A DNA stretch of 64,000 bases from JBDTSW01 sp051004675. GTDB lineage: Bacteria > Actinomycetota > Thermoleophilia > Solirubrobacterales > 70-9. The stretch lies in NCBI GenBank assembly GCA_051004675.1, contig JBPCKC010000025.1, positions 19,773 through 83,772 of the forward strand, in the 5' to 3' direction. Of this stretch, positions 24,788-32,357 are shown one piece after another; the stretch's first letter is position 1; every line of letters begins with the position of its first letter. Under the pieces are notes generated by a model. It did not search any database. It was not told the DNA's origin and saw nothing but the letters and a program-made list of their open reading frames with translations. A program made the position numbers and the translations under genes.

Positions 24788-25020
24788 GGGTGAGCTCCTC
24801 TTTGGGTTCGGGGATCGGGGTGTTCGTGGCGCGGCACAGGTCTTCGACGTCCTCGCGCTGAAGATGCGGAACCCGGGAGAGCGCCCTCTCGAACGCGTCG
24901 AATCGTGGCGGAGACTGATCGCCTCTCCGCCGTTGCGACCCGGCGCAGCTCGTCGGCCAGGTGGGTTGGCACCCACGCCTGAACGACCGTTCCCGGCTTG
25001 GTTTCTGATGTGCTCGTCAC
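24777..25020 (-). pseudogene. Frameshifted ribbon-helix-helix-type gene upstream of the protease
   Basis: From GTG 25020 (GGGAG 8 nt upstream) the frame encodes VVQAWVPTHLADELRRVATA and ERRSVSATIRR, an RHH/CopG-like DNA-binding start. Past about 24905 protein-like sequence continues only in another frame: FDAFERALSRVPHLQREDVE, then DLCRATNTPIPEPKEELTRA and TAA at 24777, which overlaps the protease start. A single base change in frame would join the two. Either a decayed gene, a sequencing error, or programmed frameshifting; I favour decay or error. Confidence 0.5.
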
Positions 25021-25190
25021 CGACGGATCTCCCTTCACGTCCCGTCGGCGGCGGCCCCTCGAATAAGGGTCCTCTCAGGACTTCTTAGGTCTTGCCGGGG
25101 AGGCTACCGTGACCCAGGGACGGTCAGATCGGCCAGACGGAAAAAGTCCACGCGCCGAGACTTTGGGGAGCGCCGGGCCGGGAGAAAATA

Positions 25191-25225
25191 GGCCCATATT
25201 GGGCCCACGCCTCCTCCGGCGTGGG
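25191..25225. other. Two overlapping hairpins in a gene-free gap
   Basis: GGCCCA-TAT-TGGGCC (25191-25205) and CCCACGCC-TCCTCC-GGCGTGGG (25204-25225) share two bases, so only one can form fully at a time. They lie in the 260-bp gap 25021-25280 between the phage-type genes and tRNA-Leu(GAG). I see no gene in the gap. Confidence 0.4.
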
Positions 25226-25280
25226 GGCCGCCGGGCGCGACCCCAAGTTGAGAAACACCGTAAGACCAGGCGTTCCTTAG

Positions 25281-25366
<86 letters not shown>

Positions 25367-25456
25367 TCGTGGGCGCGGGATTCTAGACGGCCGGGGCGCG
25401 AACGCCCGATCGGCGGCTCCCGGCTTGCATCCGTCCGGGCAGGGGTCTAGTCTGTA

Positions 25457-25470
25457 CGAACATGTGTTCC
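25457..25470. promoter_or_regulatory. SOS box of lexA
   Basis: CGAACATGTGTTCC fits the Gram-positive LexA consensus GAAC-N4-GTTC. It lies 51 bp before the chosen lexA start and 3 bp after a -10-like TAGTCT (25448-25453), so LexA bound here would block its own promoter. Confidence 0.85.
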
Positions 25471-25520
25471 CGTAGAAGCGAGCAGCCGCACACCCCCGAC
25501 ACTGGCACTGGAGGCCGATG

Positions 25521-26138
25521 ATGGACATCAAGAACGACCTGACCAAGCGCCAGAAGGAGATCTTCGAGTTCATCCGGGGGTATGCCTCCAAGCACGGCTA
25601 TCCACCCACGGTGCGGGAGATCGGAAAGGCCGTCGGGTTGACCTCGTCCTCGACGGTGCACGCCCACCTGGCGAACCTCGAGAAGATCGGCCTGCTGCGG
25701 CGCGATCCCACCAAGCCGCGCGCGATCGAGCTGTTGATCGACAAGGCGCGAAAGGCGATTTCCGCCAGGGGTCTGCCGGTCGTCGGCTCGGTCGCGGCGG
25801 GCGCCCCCATCCTCGCCGAGGAGAACATCGAGGAGTACATGGAGGTACCCGAGGCGATCGGCGGGGCGGAGTCCGACTACGTGTTGCGCGTCCGGGGCGA
25901 CTCGATGCGCGACGCCGGGATCCTCGAGGGCGACTACGTCGTGGTCAAGTCCGCCGACCAGGCCGCCAACGGCGAGATCGTCGTCGCCCTCCTGGGCGAG
26001 GAGGCGACCGTCAAGCGCTTCTTCCAGGAGAAGGACCGGATCCGTCTGCAGCCCGAGAACAAGGCTTACAAGCCGATCCGGACCAAGGAGGCCCAGCTCC
26101 TGGGCCGCGTGGTCGGCGTGTTTCGGAAAGTCGTGTGA
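25521..26138 (+). CDS. lexA: LexA repressor, SOS regulator
   Basis: 205 residues. The N-terminal winged helix is QKEIFEFIRGYASKHGYPPT, VREIGKAVGLTSSSTVHAHL. The autocleavage site is AAGAPI within VVGSVAAGAPILAEE. The catalytic Ser is in RVRGDSMRDAGI and the Lys in VVALLGEEATVKRF. RecA filaments trigger self-cleavage and derepression. ATG 25521 is preferred over ATG 25518 because the GGAGG is 6 nt away rather than 3. An SOS box lies upstream, showing autoregulation. It overlaps a small zinc-ribbon gene. Confidence 0.95.
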   Translation: MDIKNDLTKRQKEIFEFIRGYASKHGYPPTVREIGKAVGLTSSSTVHAHLANLEKIGLLRRDPTKPRAIELLIDKARKAISARGLPVVGSVAAGAPILAEENIEEYMEVPEAIGGAESDYVLRVRGDSMRDAGILEGDYVVVKSADQAANGEIVVALLGEEATVKRFFQEKDRIRLQPENKAYKPIRTKEAQLLGRVVGVFRKVV

Positions 26139-26365
26139 TGAGCGCCGTCGCGACCGCCAAGCGTGCGCCGGCCATGGCACGACGCCTAAACCGTGCCCGC
26201 GGGTCACGCCCCTTCGACGACCGAGCGACGCTGGAGAGCGGCATCCTCAGTGCCTGGGAGGGCCTGGTCGTCGAAGGGCGCTGTGCCTGCCCGGTCTGCG
26301 ATGGCGCAATGGTGGCGGCCGATGGCTCCGGCGCATGTGGCTCGTGCGGCTCCGAGCTGAGCTGA
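26138..26365 (+). CDS. Small zinc-ribbon protein coupled to lexA
   Basis: 75 residues: a basic N-terminus (ATAKRAPAMARRLNRARGSR) and a C-terminal CxCPVCDG...CGSCGSEL treble-clef-like ribbon. ATG 26138 shares its A with the lexA stop (TGATG), so translation is coupled and the gene should be SOS-induced with lexA. No known family comes to mind. A nucleic-acid or protein adaptor in the damage response is a reasonable guess. Confidence 0.65.
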   Translation: MSAVATAKRAPAMARRLNRARGSRPFDDRATLESGILSAWEGLVVEGRCACPVCDGAMVAADGSGACGSCGSELS

Positions 26366-26427
26366 AACCCCCTGGCTGAGTGGTTGCGTCGCACCGTCCG
26401 TTCGACGGGAGAGGGCCTGCGACCGCG

Positions 26428-26433
26428 TAGAAT
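26428..26433 (+). promoter_or_regulatory. -10 element of rnpB
   Basis: TAGAAT ends 7 nt before the structural 5' end of RNase P RNA. Because that end is set by the RNA fold, this gives an independent measure of the -10 to +1 spacing in this genome. Confidence 0.65.
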
Positions 26434-26440
26434 CCGTATC

Positions 26441-26803
<363 letters not shown>

Positions 26804-26811
26804 TAACGAGG

Positions 26812-26838
26812 AGGCCCCGCGAGGGGCCTTCTCTATTT
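26812..26838 (+). terminator. Rho-independent-like terminator of rnpB
   Basis: AGGCCCC-GCGA-GGGGCCT hairpin, 7-bp stem and 4-nt loop, followed by the pyrimidine-rich TCTCTATTTC, just 8 bp after the rnpB end. Confidence 0.7.
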
Positions 26839-26931
26839 CGGGGATCCATGTCCTGATCACGGTTCGGGGTTGCGTTCAGACCGGTGCCGGGCTACAGCAA
26901 ACGCGTGAGCTTGGGGGGGCAGGGTGCCAGG

Positions 26932-28104
26932 ATGCGCGGCGCGCTCGGCGCCGTCGTGTCGGCGGCGCTCACGGCATCCGCCTCGGCAGGCGCGGGAAGC
27001 TTTCCGGTGGGCAGCACTGACCCCGCCAGCGGCGACATCGATGTCAGCCCGAGCTCCGTGGCGTTCGGAAATCAGCAGGTCGGGACGACCAGTGGCGCCC
27101 AGACCGTGACGATCCAGAACACGGGTACCGGCCCGCTTCAGATCTCCACCCCGACCGTCGGTAACGCGGCGTTCTCTATCTCCACCGACAACTGCGGGCC
27201 CACCTATCCGCGAACCATTGCGCCCTCCGGGTCCTGCACCCTCCAGCTCACGTTCTCGCCCCAGAACGGCAGCACTGTGAACTCCAGCCTCACAATCTCC
27301 AGCGACGATCCGGACGAGAGCACCAAGCTGGTCGCGCTCAGCGGAACCGGGATTGACCCGCCGAACATCGCCTTCGACCCGGAGAGCTTGGACTTCGGGT
27401 CGCAGCCGGTGGGCGTCCAAAGCGAGGCGCTGGCCCTCGAGCTCTCGAATACCGGCGGGTCGAACCTGAACGTGGCCACCCCGACCAGCAACGACGGCGA
27501 GTTCAGCGTCGCCGCCGGCACCTGCGGGTCGTTCCCGCGCACGCTGGCGCCGGCCGCGTCCTGCAACCTGTCCGTGACTTTCACCCCGGCTGCCGCCGGG
27601 GAGCGCAGCGCGACGCTGAATATCGCGAGCAACGACCCCGACGATTCATCGCACGACGTGGCCGTGAGTGGCACCGGGCAGGCCCCGGGCGCGCCGCTGG
27701 CGGACGCTCTGATCCGCCGCTCCAAGGATGCAGCGATGATCGGGAACAACGTCTACGAGGCGACGCCGGTGACACAGATCGCGAGCTGGTCGGCAAGACG
27801 CCGGCAGACGCGGAGCTTCGTGATCGAGCTTCAAAACGACGGGACCGCGGCGGGCCAGGTGACGGCCTCGGGCTGCGCGTCGACACGAAAGTTCAGCGTC
27901 AAGTACCTGGCCGGCGCCAACGACGTAACCACGGTGGTGGCGGCTGGGACCTACCAGACCACCGCGCTCGGGCCAGGCGGCTCCGTGACGCTCGAGGCGA
28001 AGATTAAGCCCAAGAGGTCGTCGGGAACGCTCGCGTGCAACATCACCGCGTTCGCCGCCGGGTCAAGCGACGTCGTGCAGGCGAAGCTCAGGGCCAAGCC
28101 CTAG
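26932..28104 (+). CDS. Secreted choice-of-anchor D / ASPM-SPD2-Hydin-like protein
   Basis: 390 residues with a short signal peptide (RGALGAVVSAALTASASAGAG). Two Ig-like repeats follow: VSPSSVAFGNQQVGTTSGAQ to VALSGTG, and FDPESLDFGSQPVGVQSEAL to VAVSGTG. Each contains CTLQLTF- or CNLSVTF-type strands and SSDDPD/SNDPDD turns, the pattern of ASPM-SPD2-Hydin (choice-of-anchor D) domains. The C-terminal 130 residues form another beta domain with two Cys. Upstream GTG codons (26884, 26905) are in frame, but ATG 26932 gives the cleanest signal peptide. Surface or matrix role inferred. Confidence 0.75.
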   Translation: MRGALGAVVSAALTASASAGAGSFPVGSTDPASGDIDVSPSSVAFGNQQVGTTSGAQTVTIQNTGTGPLQISTPTVGNAAFSISTDNCGPTYPRTIAPSGSCTLQLTFSPQNGSTVNSSLTISSDDPDESTKLVALSGTGIDPPNIAFDPESLDFGSQPVGVQSEALALELSNTGGSNLNVATPTSNDGEFSVAAGTCGSFPRTLAPAASCNLSVTFTPAAAGERSATLNIASNDPDDSSHDVAVSGTGQAPGAPLADALIRRSKDAAMIGNNVYEATPVTQIASWSARRRQTRSFVIELQNDGTAAGQVTASGCASTRKFSVKYLAGANDVTTVVAAGTYQTTALGPGGSVTLEAKIKPKRSSGTLACNITAFAAGSSDVVQAKLRAKP

Positions 28105-28111
28105 ACCGGAC

Positions 28112-29271
28112 TAACCCCAAGTAGTCGAGACACCCCCGACTTCCATAGCTGCTTCTTGAAAGACGACGCCCCCGGCCATGGCCGGGTGCGTCCGCGCGCC
28201 TTCTCAGGATCCGTCGTCGACCAAGAAAACCGACCTGAAGGAGAAGCGCATGACGCATGATGACGTGCTCTTCGGCTACCGCCTGCGCCTGTTCACCTTG
28301 GCCGAGGAATTGGGCAACGCAAGCGAGGCCTGCCGGCAGATGGGCGTGGCCCGCTCGACCTACTACGTCTGGAAGCGACGTCTCGAGCGCTACGGCCTCG
28401 ATGGCCTAGCGGTCCGCGAGCGCCGCCGCCCGCGGATGCCGAACCAGACCGGCCCCCATCTCGAGATGCGGGTCCTCGCCTTCTCGCTCGGGCACCCGGG
28501 CTTCGGGCCGAGGCGGATCTCGGCTGAGCTTGCCCGCCCCAAGTGGGGCGGGATCCGGATCTCCGAGCACGGGGTCTGGCGGGTGCTGCGGCGCTTCAAC
28601 CTCAACACCCGCTCAAAGCGCCATGCCCTGATCGCCCGCCATGCCGACCCCTACGAGCGAAAGCCCACCGAGGAGCCGAAAGAGCTGCATATCGAGGCTC
28701 AAGAGCCCGGCGAGAAGGTCCAGATGGACTGCTTTTACGTCGGCCGCCTGAGTGGCTCGAAGGGCGTCGTTTGGCAATACACGGCGATCGACGTCGCCTC
28801 CGCCTACACCTGGGCGTTCCTGCGAAGCGAGGAGCACAACCCCTCGGCCCGGCGCACGGCCGAGCTCGCGCACCTGGTCGCGGGCGAGCTCAAGGCAGCG
28901 GGCTGGCGCCTGCGGGAGGTCACCACCGACAACGGCTCGGAGTTCCGCTCGAAGGACTTCGGGGCCGCGCTCGAAGCCCAGGGCGCCCGCCAGCGCAAGA
29001 TCAAGGCCGGGCGACCGAACTCGAACGGCTGCGCCGAGCGGGTCCAGCTGACGATCCTCGAGGAGTGCTGGCGCCCGGCCTTCTCGCGCTCGCTGGCGCC
29101 GAAGATCACCGCGCTTCGGCGCGACCTCGACGAATACCTCGACTACTACAACACCGACCGCGCCCACACCGGGCGCCTGACCAAGGGCAGGGTGCCGGCA
29201 GACATAGTCTTCGGGGCCCGCAAGATGGGAACGGTGAGATGAGCCCGAGCTGTCTTCACATCTCGGGGTTA
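28112..29271 (+). mobile_element. IS481-family insertion sequence, complete
   Basis: 1160 bp bounded by imperfect terminal inverted repeats: TAACCCCAAGTAGTCGAGAC at the left and, read inward, TAACCCCGAGATGTGAAGAC at the right (15 of 20 match). Both sides are flanked by the direct repeat GGAC (28108-28111 and 29272-29275), the target duplication. One transposase gene fills it. The target duplication and intact frame point to a recent insertion, 3 bp behind the stop of the secreted protein gene. Confidence 0.85.
28250..29242 (+). CDS. IS481-family DDE transposase
   Basis: 330 residues from ATG 28250 with GGAG upstream. N-terminal helix-turn-helix (NASEACRQMGVARSTYYVWK, RYGLDGLAVRERRRPRMPNQ), then the integrase-like catalytic core. 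The core has Asp in KVQMDCFYVG, Asp in VTTDNGSEF and Glu in NSNGCAERVQLTI, giving D-D-E, with YYNTDRAHTGRLTKGRVPAD near the end. Catalyses cut-and-paste or copy-out transposition of the surrounding element. All catalytic residues are present. Confidence 0.92.
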   Translation: MTHDDVLFGYRLRLFTLAEELGNASEACRQMGVARSTYYVWKRRLERYGLDGLAVRERRRPRMPNQTGPHLEMRVLAFSLGHPGFGPRRISAELARPKWGGIRISEHGVWRVLRRFNLNTRSKRHALIARHADPYERKPTEEPKELHIEAQEPGEKVQMDCFYVGRLSGSKGVVWQYTAIDVASAYTWAFLRSEEHNPSARRTAELAHLVAGELKAAGWRLREVTTDNGSEFRSKDFGAALEAQGARQRKIKAGRPNSNGCAERVQLTILEECWRPAFSRSLAPKITALRRDLDEYLDYYNTDRAHTGRLTKGRVPADIVFGARKMGTVR

Positions 29272-29304
29272 GGACGTTCTAGGCGAGGGGCGCGGCGTGG
29301 TGAG

Positions 29305-29377
29305 AGCGGGCGACGAGACTCGAACTCGCTTCCTTCAGCTTGGAAGGCTGACGTGCAACCAGTTACACCTCGCCCGC
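29305..29377 (-). tRNA. tRNA-Gly(TCC)
   Basis: 73-nt cloverleaf on the minus strand: acceptor GCGGGCG/CGCCCGC, anticodon loop CTTCCAA (anticodon TCC), T arm GCGAG-TTCGAGT-CTCGT, discriminator T. No encoded CCA. It starts 30 bp past the insertion sequence. Confidence 0.9.
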
Positions 29378-29497
29378 GGGTGCCGGCGATTATAGGTTTC
29401 GCCCATGAGGCGGCTCCTTAGATGGGCGGTGATCGGCGGCGTGGGCGACCGCGGCGACATGCGCCGGTTCGGTCACTAGGGCCGCCCAGCCGTCGCG

Positions 29498-30067
29498 CTA
29501 GCCGATGCGCAGGCCGAAGTCGGCGGTGTAAAAGCCCTTGCCGCCTCGGCTTTGGAACCCGACGCCGATGTCTCTGAACGTGCCGCTGAGGATGGCGTCG
29601 CGGTGCGGGGGCGAGTTCATCCAGCCGCGGACGATTGCCTCCGGTGTCCCGACGGGGCCAATGCCGTAGGCGATGTTCTCGCCGTAGGCCCAGCGCGAGA
29701 GGCCTCCGTGTAGGTAGTTGGCCTTCCGGAGACGGTCCAGCAGCGAGGGCTCGCCCGGGCACTGATGCGAGAAGCAGTTCTTGCGGGCCATGTAGCTGGA
29801 GTGATAGACGGCGGCGTCCACGAGCCGGTAGTCCTGGTTGAGATCGCCGCGACCGTGCTGGTTGCGCTCGCGGTTGACGAGGCAGGTGACGGCCCGGCGG
29901 GCCTCCTTGCGGCCGATGTCCTGAGGCTGGACGTCGCCGTAGCGCTTGCAGGCGGTGGCGGCCTGCGCGTCGGACGGGACGAGTGCGGCGAGCATGGCCA
30001 GCGCGGCGAGGGCGCATGCCACGAGGGCGAGGGCGGGCGCGTTCAGATGACGGGTGATGGCGGGCAT
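29498..30067 (-). CDS. Secreted CAP-domain protein (SCP/PR-1 family)
   Basis: 189 residues. Signal peptide APALALVACALAALAMLAAL..SDAQA, then the CAP domain: TCLVNRERNQHGRGDLNQDY, the first His in VYHSSYMARKNCFSH, SRWAYGENIAYG, and HRDAILSGTFRDIGVGF. The His/Glu/Glu/His cluster of CAP proteins is present. Two Cys pairs may form disulfides. Bacterial CAP proteins are secreted factors with cell-wall or lipid-binding roles. A TAGATT hexamer ends 5 nt before the ATG. A second CAP gene follows the same way upstream. Confidence 0.85.
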   Translation of the reverse strand: MPAITRHLNAPALALVACALAALAMLAALVPSDAQAATACKRYGDVQPQDIGRKEARRAVTCLVNRERNQHGRGDLNQDYRLVDAAVYHSSYMARKNCFSHQCPGEPSLLDRLRKANYLHGGLSRWAYGENIAYGIGPVGTPEAIVRGWMNSPPHRDAILSGTFRDIGVGFQSRGGKGFYTADFGLRIG

Positions 30068-30145
30068 CGCGGAATCTATCGGCTGCCCTTTGACGACTCT
30101 TTAGTGGACCCGGACGAACGTCCAGGCGGGGGTACTACCGCGAGC

Positions 30146-30766
30146 TCAGCCCCAGCGGCGGGCGAACACGACCGTGAAGGTGATCGTCGCGGCTGAGCAC
30201 GGAGAGCCACGCGGGTGGTCCCGGACCGCGGCGACCCCGATGTCGCGGAAGCCGGCGCGGCGGATGTTCTCTCGGTGAAAGGCGCTGTTCAGCCACGCAC
30301 TCACCATCCCCCGAGGGGTCTGGGCGCAGCCGAAGTTCTCCGCGTAGATCCATCGGCTTGCGCCATCGAGATAGCCGCTGCGGCGGATGCGCCCCTCCAG
30401 GTCCGGCTCGCCGGGGCATTCATGGCTCCAGCAACCCTCCCGCATCATCACTTCGTTGTGGCGCGCTGCGGTCTTTCGCAGGCGCGAGTCCGAGCCCAGG
30501 CGGCGCAGATCGCGCTGGGCGCGATCCTCGTTGATCAGGCAGCGCGCGGCCCCGGCGAGCTGCCTGGCCCGGGCGTCGTCGATCCCGGCGCCGGCGTTCG
30601 CGCACTGGGCCGCCCGGGCGGGTGAGGGCGCCAGCACGCCCAGCAAACCAACGGCCAGCGCCACGGCCCCCGTGGCGCGCACGCCCCGCCACGCGGTCAG
30701 CCGCGCCTTCACCGCCGATGCGGTGCCCGCGGGCACGGAAGTTAGGGAGACGGCAGCGGCCCGCAT
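30146..30766 (-). CDS. Secreted CAP-domain protein (SCP/PR-1 family), paralogue
   Basis: 206 residues. A hydrophobic export segment (GAVALAVGLLGVLAPSPARA) comes after a 30-residue basic leader. CAP motifs are ARCLINEDRAQRDLRRLGSD, ARHNEVMMREGCWSHECPGE, SRWIYAENFGCAQTPRG, FHRENIRRAGFRDIGVAAV and TFTVVFARRWG. It shares the CxxH-Cys framework with the neighbouring CAP gene, so the pair arose by duplication. TATGAT at 30773-30778 ends 6 nt before ATG 30766, again a probable leaderless start. Confidence 0.85.
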   Translation of the reverse strand: MRAAAVSLTSVPAGTASAVKARLTAWRGVRATGAVALAVGLLGVLAPSPARAAQCANAGAGIDDARARQLAGAARCLINEDRAQRDLRRLGSDSRLRKTAARHNEVMMREGCWSHECPGEPDLEGRIRRSGYLDGASRWIYAENFGCAQTPRGMVSAWLNSAFHRENIRRAGFRDIGVAAVRDHPRGSPCSAATITFTVVFARRWG

Positions 30767-30807
30767 GTGTCGATCATACGGCCGGCGGCGTCGAAAAACT
30801 GCGGCAG

Positions 30808-30880
30808 CGGGGGAGCCGGGATTCGAACCCGGGTTCTCGGTTTTGGAGACCGAGCGAATGGACCGCTAACTCACTCCCCC
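30808..30880 (-). tRNA. tRNA-Trp(CCA)
   Basis: Acceptor GGGGGAG/CTCCCCC, anticodon stem TCGGT/ACCGA with loop CTCCAAA (anticodon CCA), T arm CCGGG-TTCGAAT-CCCGG, discriminator G. The D arm (GAGT...ATTC) is unusual because only one base links it to the acceptor stem. Confidence 0.88.
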
Positions 30881-30898
30881 TGGGCACGGGCATGGTAG

Positions 30899-30982
30899 TG
30901 CGGGCGGAGGGATTCGAACCCCCACGCTCTCTCGAGCACCAGGACCTAAACCTGGACCGTCTACCAGTTCCGGCACGCCCGC
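30899..30982 (-). tRNA. tRNA-Leu(TAG)
   Basis: 84 nt: acceptor GCGGGCG/CGCCCGC, anticodon stem CCAGG/CCTGG with loop TTTAGGT (anticodon TAG), variable arm TGCTCGAGAGAGCG, T arm GGGGG-TTCGAAT-CCCTC region, discriminator A. It lies 18 bp upstream of tRNA-Trp on the same strand and is likely co-transcribed with it. Confidence 0.9.
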
Positions 30983-31066
30983 TCCGGTGTGGGAGATGTT
31001 AGGCGCAGCTTGAGCCGGCGCCCCACCGTCGCGCGATGCCGCCGGAGGTCTTAGACTTCCGATTTG

Positions 31067-31609
31067 ATGGAAGCGACCAGCGTCCGGCCCGGTTACGAGC
31101 TCTGGCGGCCCAACCGCGAGAAGGCCTCATCGAAGTCGATGAAGGCCATCGTCGCGCTCGTCCTTTTCGTTTCGGCGGCGCTCATCGTGATCGTGACCCT
31201 CGGGGGATGGGACCGCCTGCAGAGCTCGAGCGTCGCCTTCATGTCGCTGATCTACGCCGGCATCTACGTGCTCTTCGCCCTGCTCATCATGGGATGGAAC
31301 CGCGGGCTCCTGCCGGTGGCGGCATCGCTCGCGATCATCCTCGCCATCTTCGCGACGATCGCCGCGCCCGCCTGGTTCTCGCGCTCCAAGGACGGTCTCG
31401 ACTCCCCGGTTCTGCCCGAGGACCTCCTCGGGCTCCTCACCCTCGTCCTCGTCCCGGTGCAGCTCCTTTTGATCGTGGTCGCGCTGCTCGCCTTCAACCA
31501 GGAATGGCACGTAGAGGAAGAGCGCCCGATCGGCGGCCAGCCGCTGGCCGGCGAGGACGCCGCCTCCCCCCCGCCCTCTCAGGGGGCCTCTCCGCCCCAG
31601 CCGGCCTGA
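31067..31609 (+). CDS. Membrane protein, four helices
   Basis: 180 residues from ATG 31067. Cytoplasmic head (SVRPGYELWRPNREKASSKS), then helices AIVALVLFVSAALIVIVTL, SVAFMSLIYAGIYVLFALLI, LLPVAASLAIILAIFATIAA and LLTLVLVPVQLLLIVVALLA. A Pro/Gln-rich tail ends the protein. TAGACT at 31052-31057 ends 9 nt before the ATG. No family recognised. The head resembles other small actinobacterial membrane proteins of unknown role. Confidence 0.7.
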   Translation: MEATSVRPGYELWRPNREKASSKSMKAIVALVLFVSAALIVIVTLGGWDRLQSSSVAFMSLIYAGIYVLFALLIMGWNRGLLPVAASLAIILAIFATIAAPAWFSRSKDGLDSPVLPEDLLGLLTLVLVPVQLLLIVVALLAFNQEWHVEEERPIGGQPLAGEDAASPPPSQGASPPQPA

Positions 31610-31617
31610 GCCCGGCC

Positions 31618-32310
31618 TCAGAAGAGGCTCGGTGGGTCCTCACGCGGCGCGATGAGGTGCGGGCCGTCCTGGCGGACGTCGTTGACCGCGTCGCCGACCT
31701 CGCGGGCGACGAGGAGATCCTCCGCGGCCGGAGCGAGCAGGTCGCGCAGATCGCCCGCCTCGGCGTCGGGGTCAAGCCATGCGTCCTCGGCGAGGGGGGC
31801 GAGCACCGCAGGCATGCGATCGTGGATCGGCCGGATCAGCTCGTTGGGCGTCGTGGTGACGGTTGCGCAGGAGTGAAGGACCCCGTCGCCCGAGCGCTCG
31901 GGCAGCTCGGCCCAGACCCCAGCGAACGCGAAGAGGCCACCCTCCGCGAGGCTCAGCCACACCGGGCGCTTGCCCCGATCGTCGGTGAGCCACTCGTAGA
32001 AGCCGTCGGCCGGGATCAGGCAGCGCCGCTCGGCGAAGGACTCCCGGAACGCCGGCTGGCTTTCGATCGTCTCGGCGCGCGCGTTGATGAGCGGGCGTCC
32101 GCCTTTCTGCGCCCAGCGCCCCGGCACCAGGCCCCAGCGAAGGCGCCCGAGCTCGTTCGCGCCCCCTTCCCCCCTTCGAACCGCGAGCACGGGGTCGGTG
32201 GGAGCGATGTTGTACCTGGGCTCCTCGGCGACCTCGACGGGCTCGCGCAGGTTGAACCGTCGGGTGAGGAGATCGGCGTCGGGGCTCGAGAGGCTGTAGC
32301 GCCCACACAT
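31618..32310 (-). CDS. SOS response-associated peptidase / DNA-protein crosslink shield (SRAP, YedK/HMCES family)
   Basis: 230 residues. The invariant second-position Cys (MCGRYSL), YNIAPTDPV, LRWGLVPG, LINARAETI (Asn), DGFYEW (Glu) and IHDRMPAVL (His) form the SRAP site. The protein crosslinks covalently to abasic sites in single-stranded DNA and protects them. TAGCCT at 32319-32324 ends 8 nt before the ATG; no SOS box is seen, so it may not be LexA-controlled here. It diverges from the sulfatase gene with 47 bp between starts. Confidence 0.93.
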   Translation of the reverse strand: MCGRYSLSSPDADLLTRRFNLREPVEVAEEPRYNIAPTDPVLAVRRGEGGANELGRLRWGLVPGRWAQKGGRPLINARAETIESQPAFRESFAERRCLIPADGFYEWLTDDRGKRPVWLSLAEGGLFAFAGVWAELPERSGDGVLHSCATVTTTPNELIRPIHDRMPAVLAPLAEDAWLDPDAEAGDLRDLLAPAAEDLLVAREVGDAVNDVRQDGPHLIAPREDPPSLF

Positions 32311-32357
32311 GGAGCCCCAGGCTAGTGAGCGCTCGAGCCCCCTCTAGAGTGCCCGCG

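Noticed and set aside
30146..30982. tRNA-Trp and tRNA-Leu(TAG) as an attachment site for the CAP genes
   Set aside because: Both tRNAs are intact, no 3' fragment duplicate was found near the CAP genes, and base composition does not change.
31618..32310. SOS box upstream of the SRAP gene
   Set aside because: No GAAC-N4-GTTC lies in the 47-bp divergent gap; the only clear box is at lexA.
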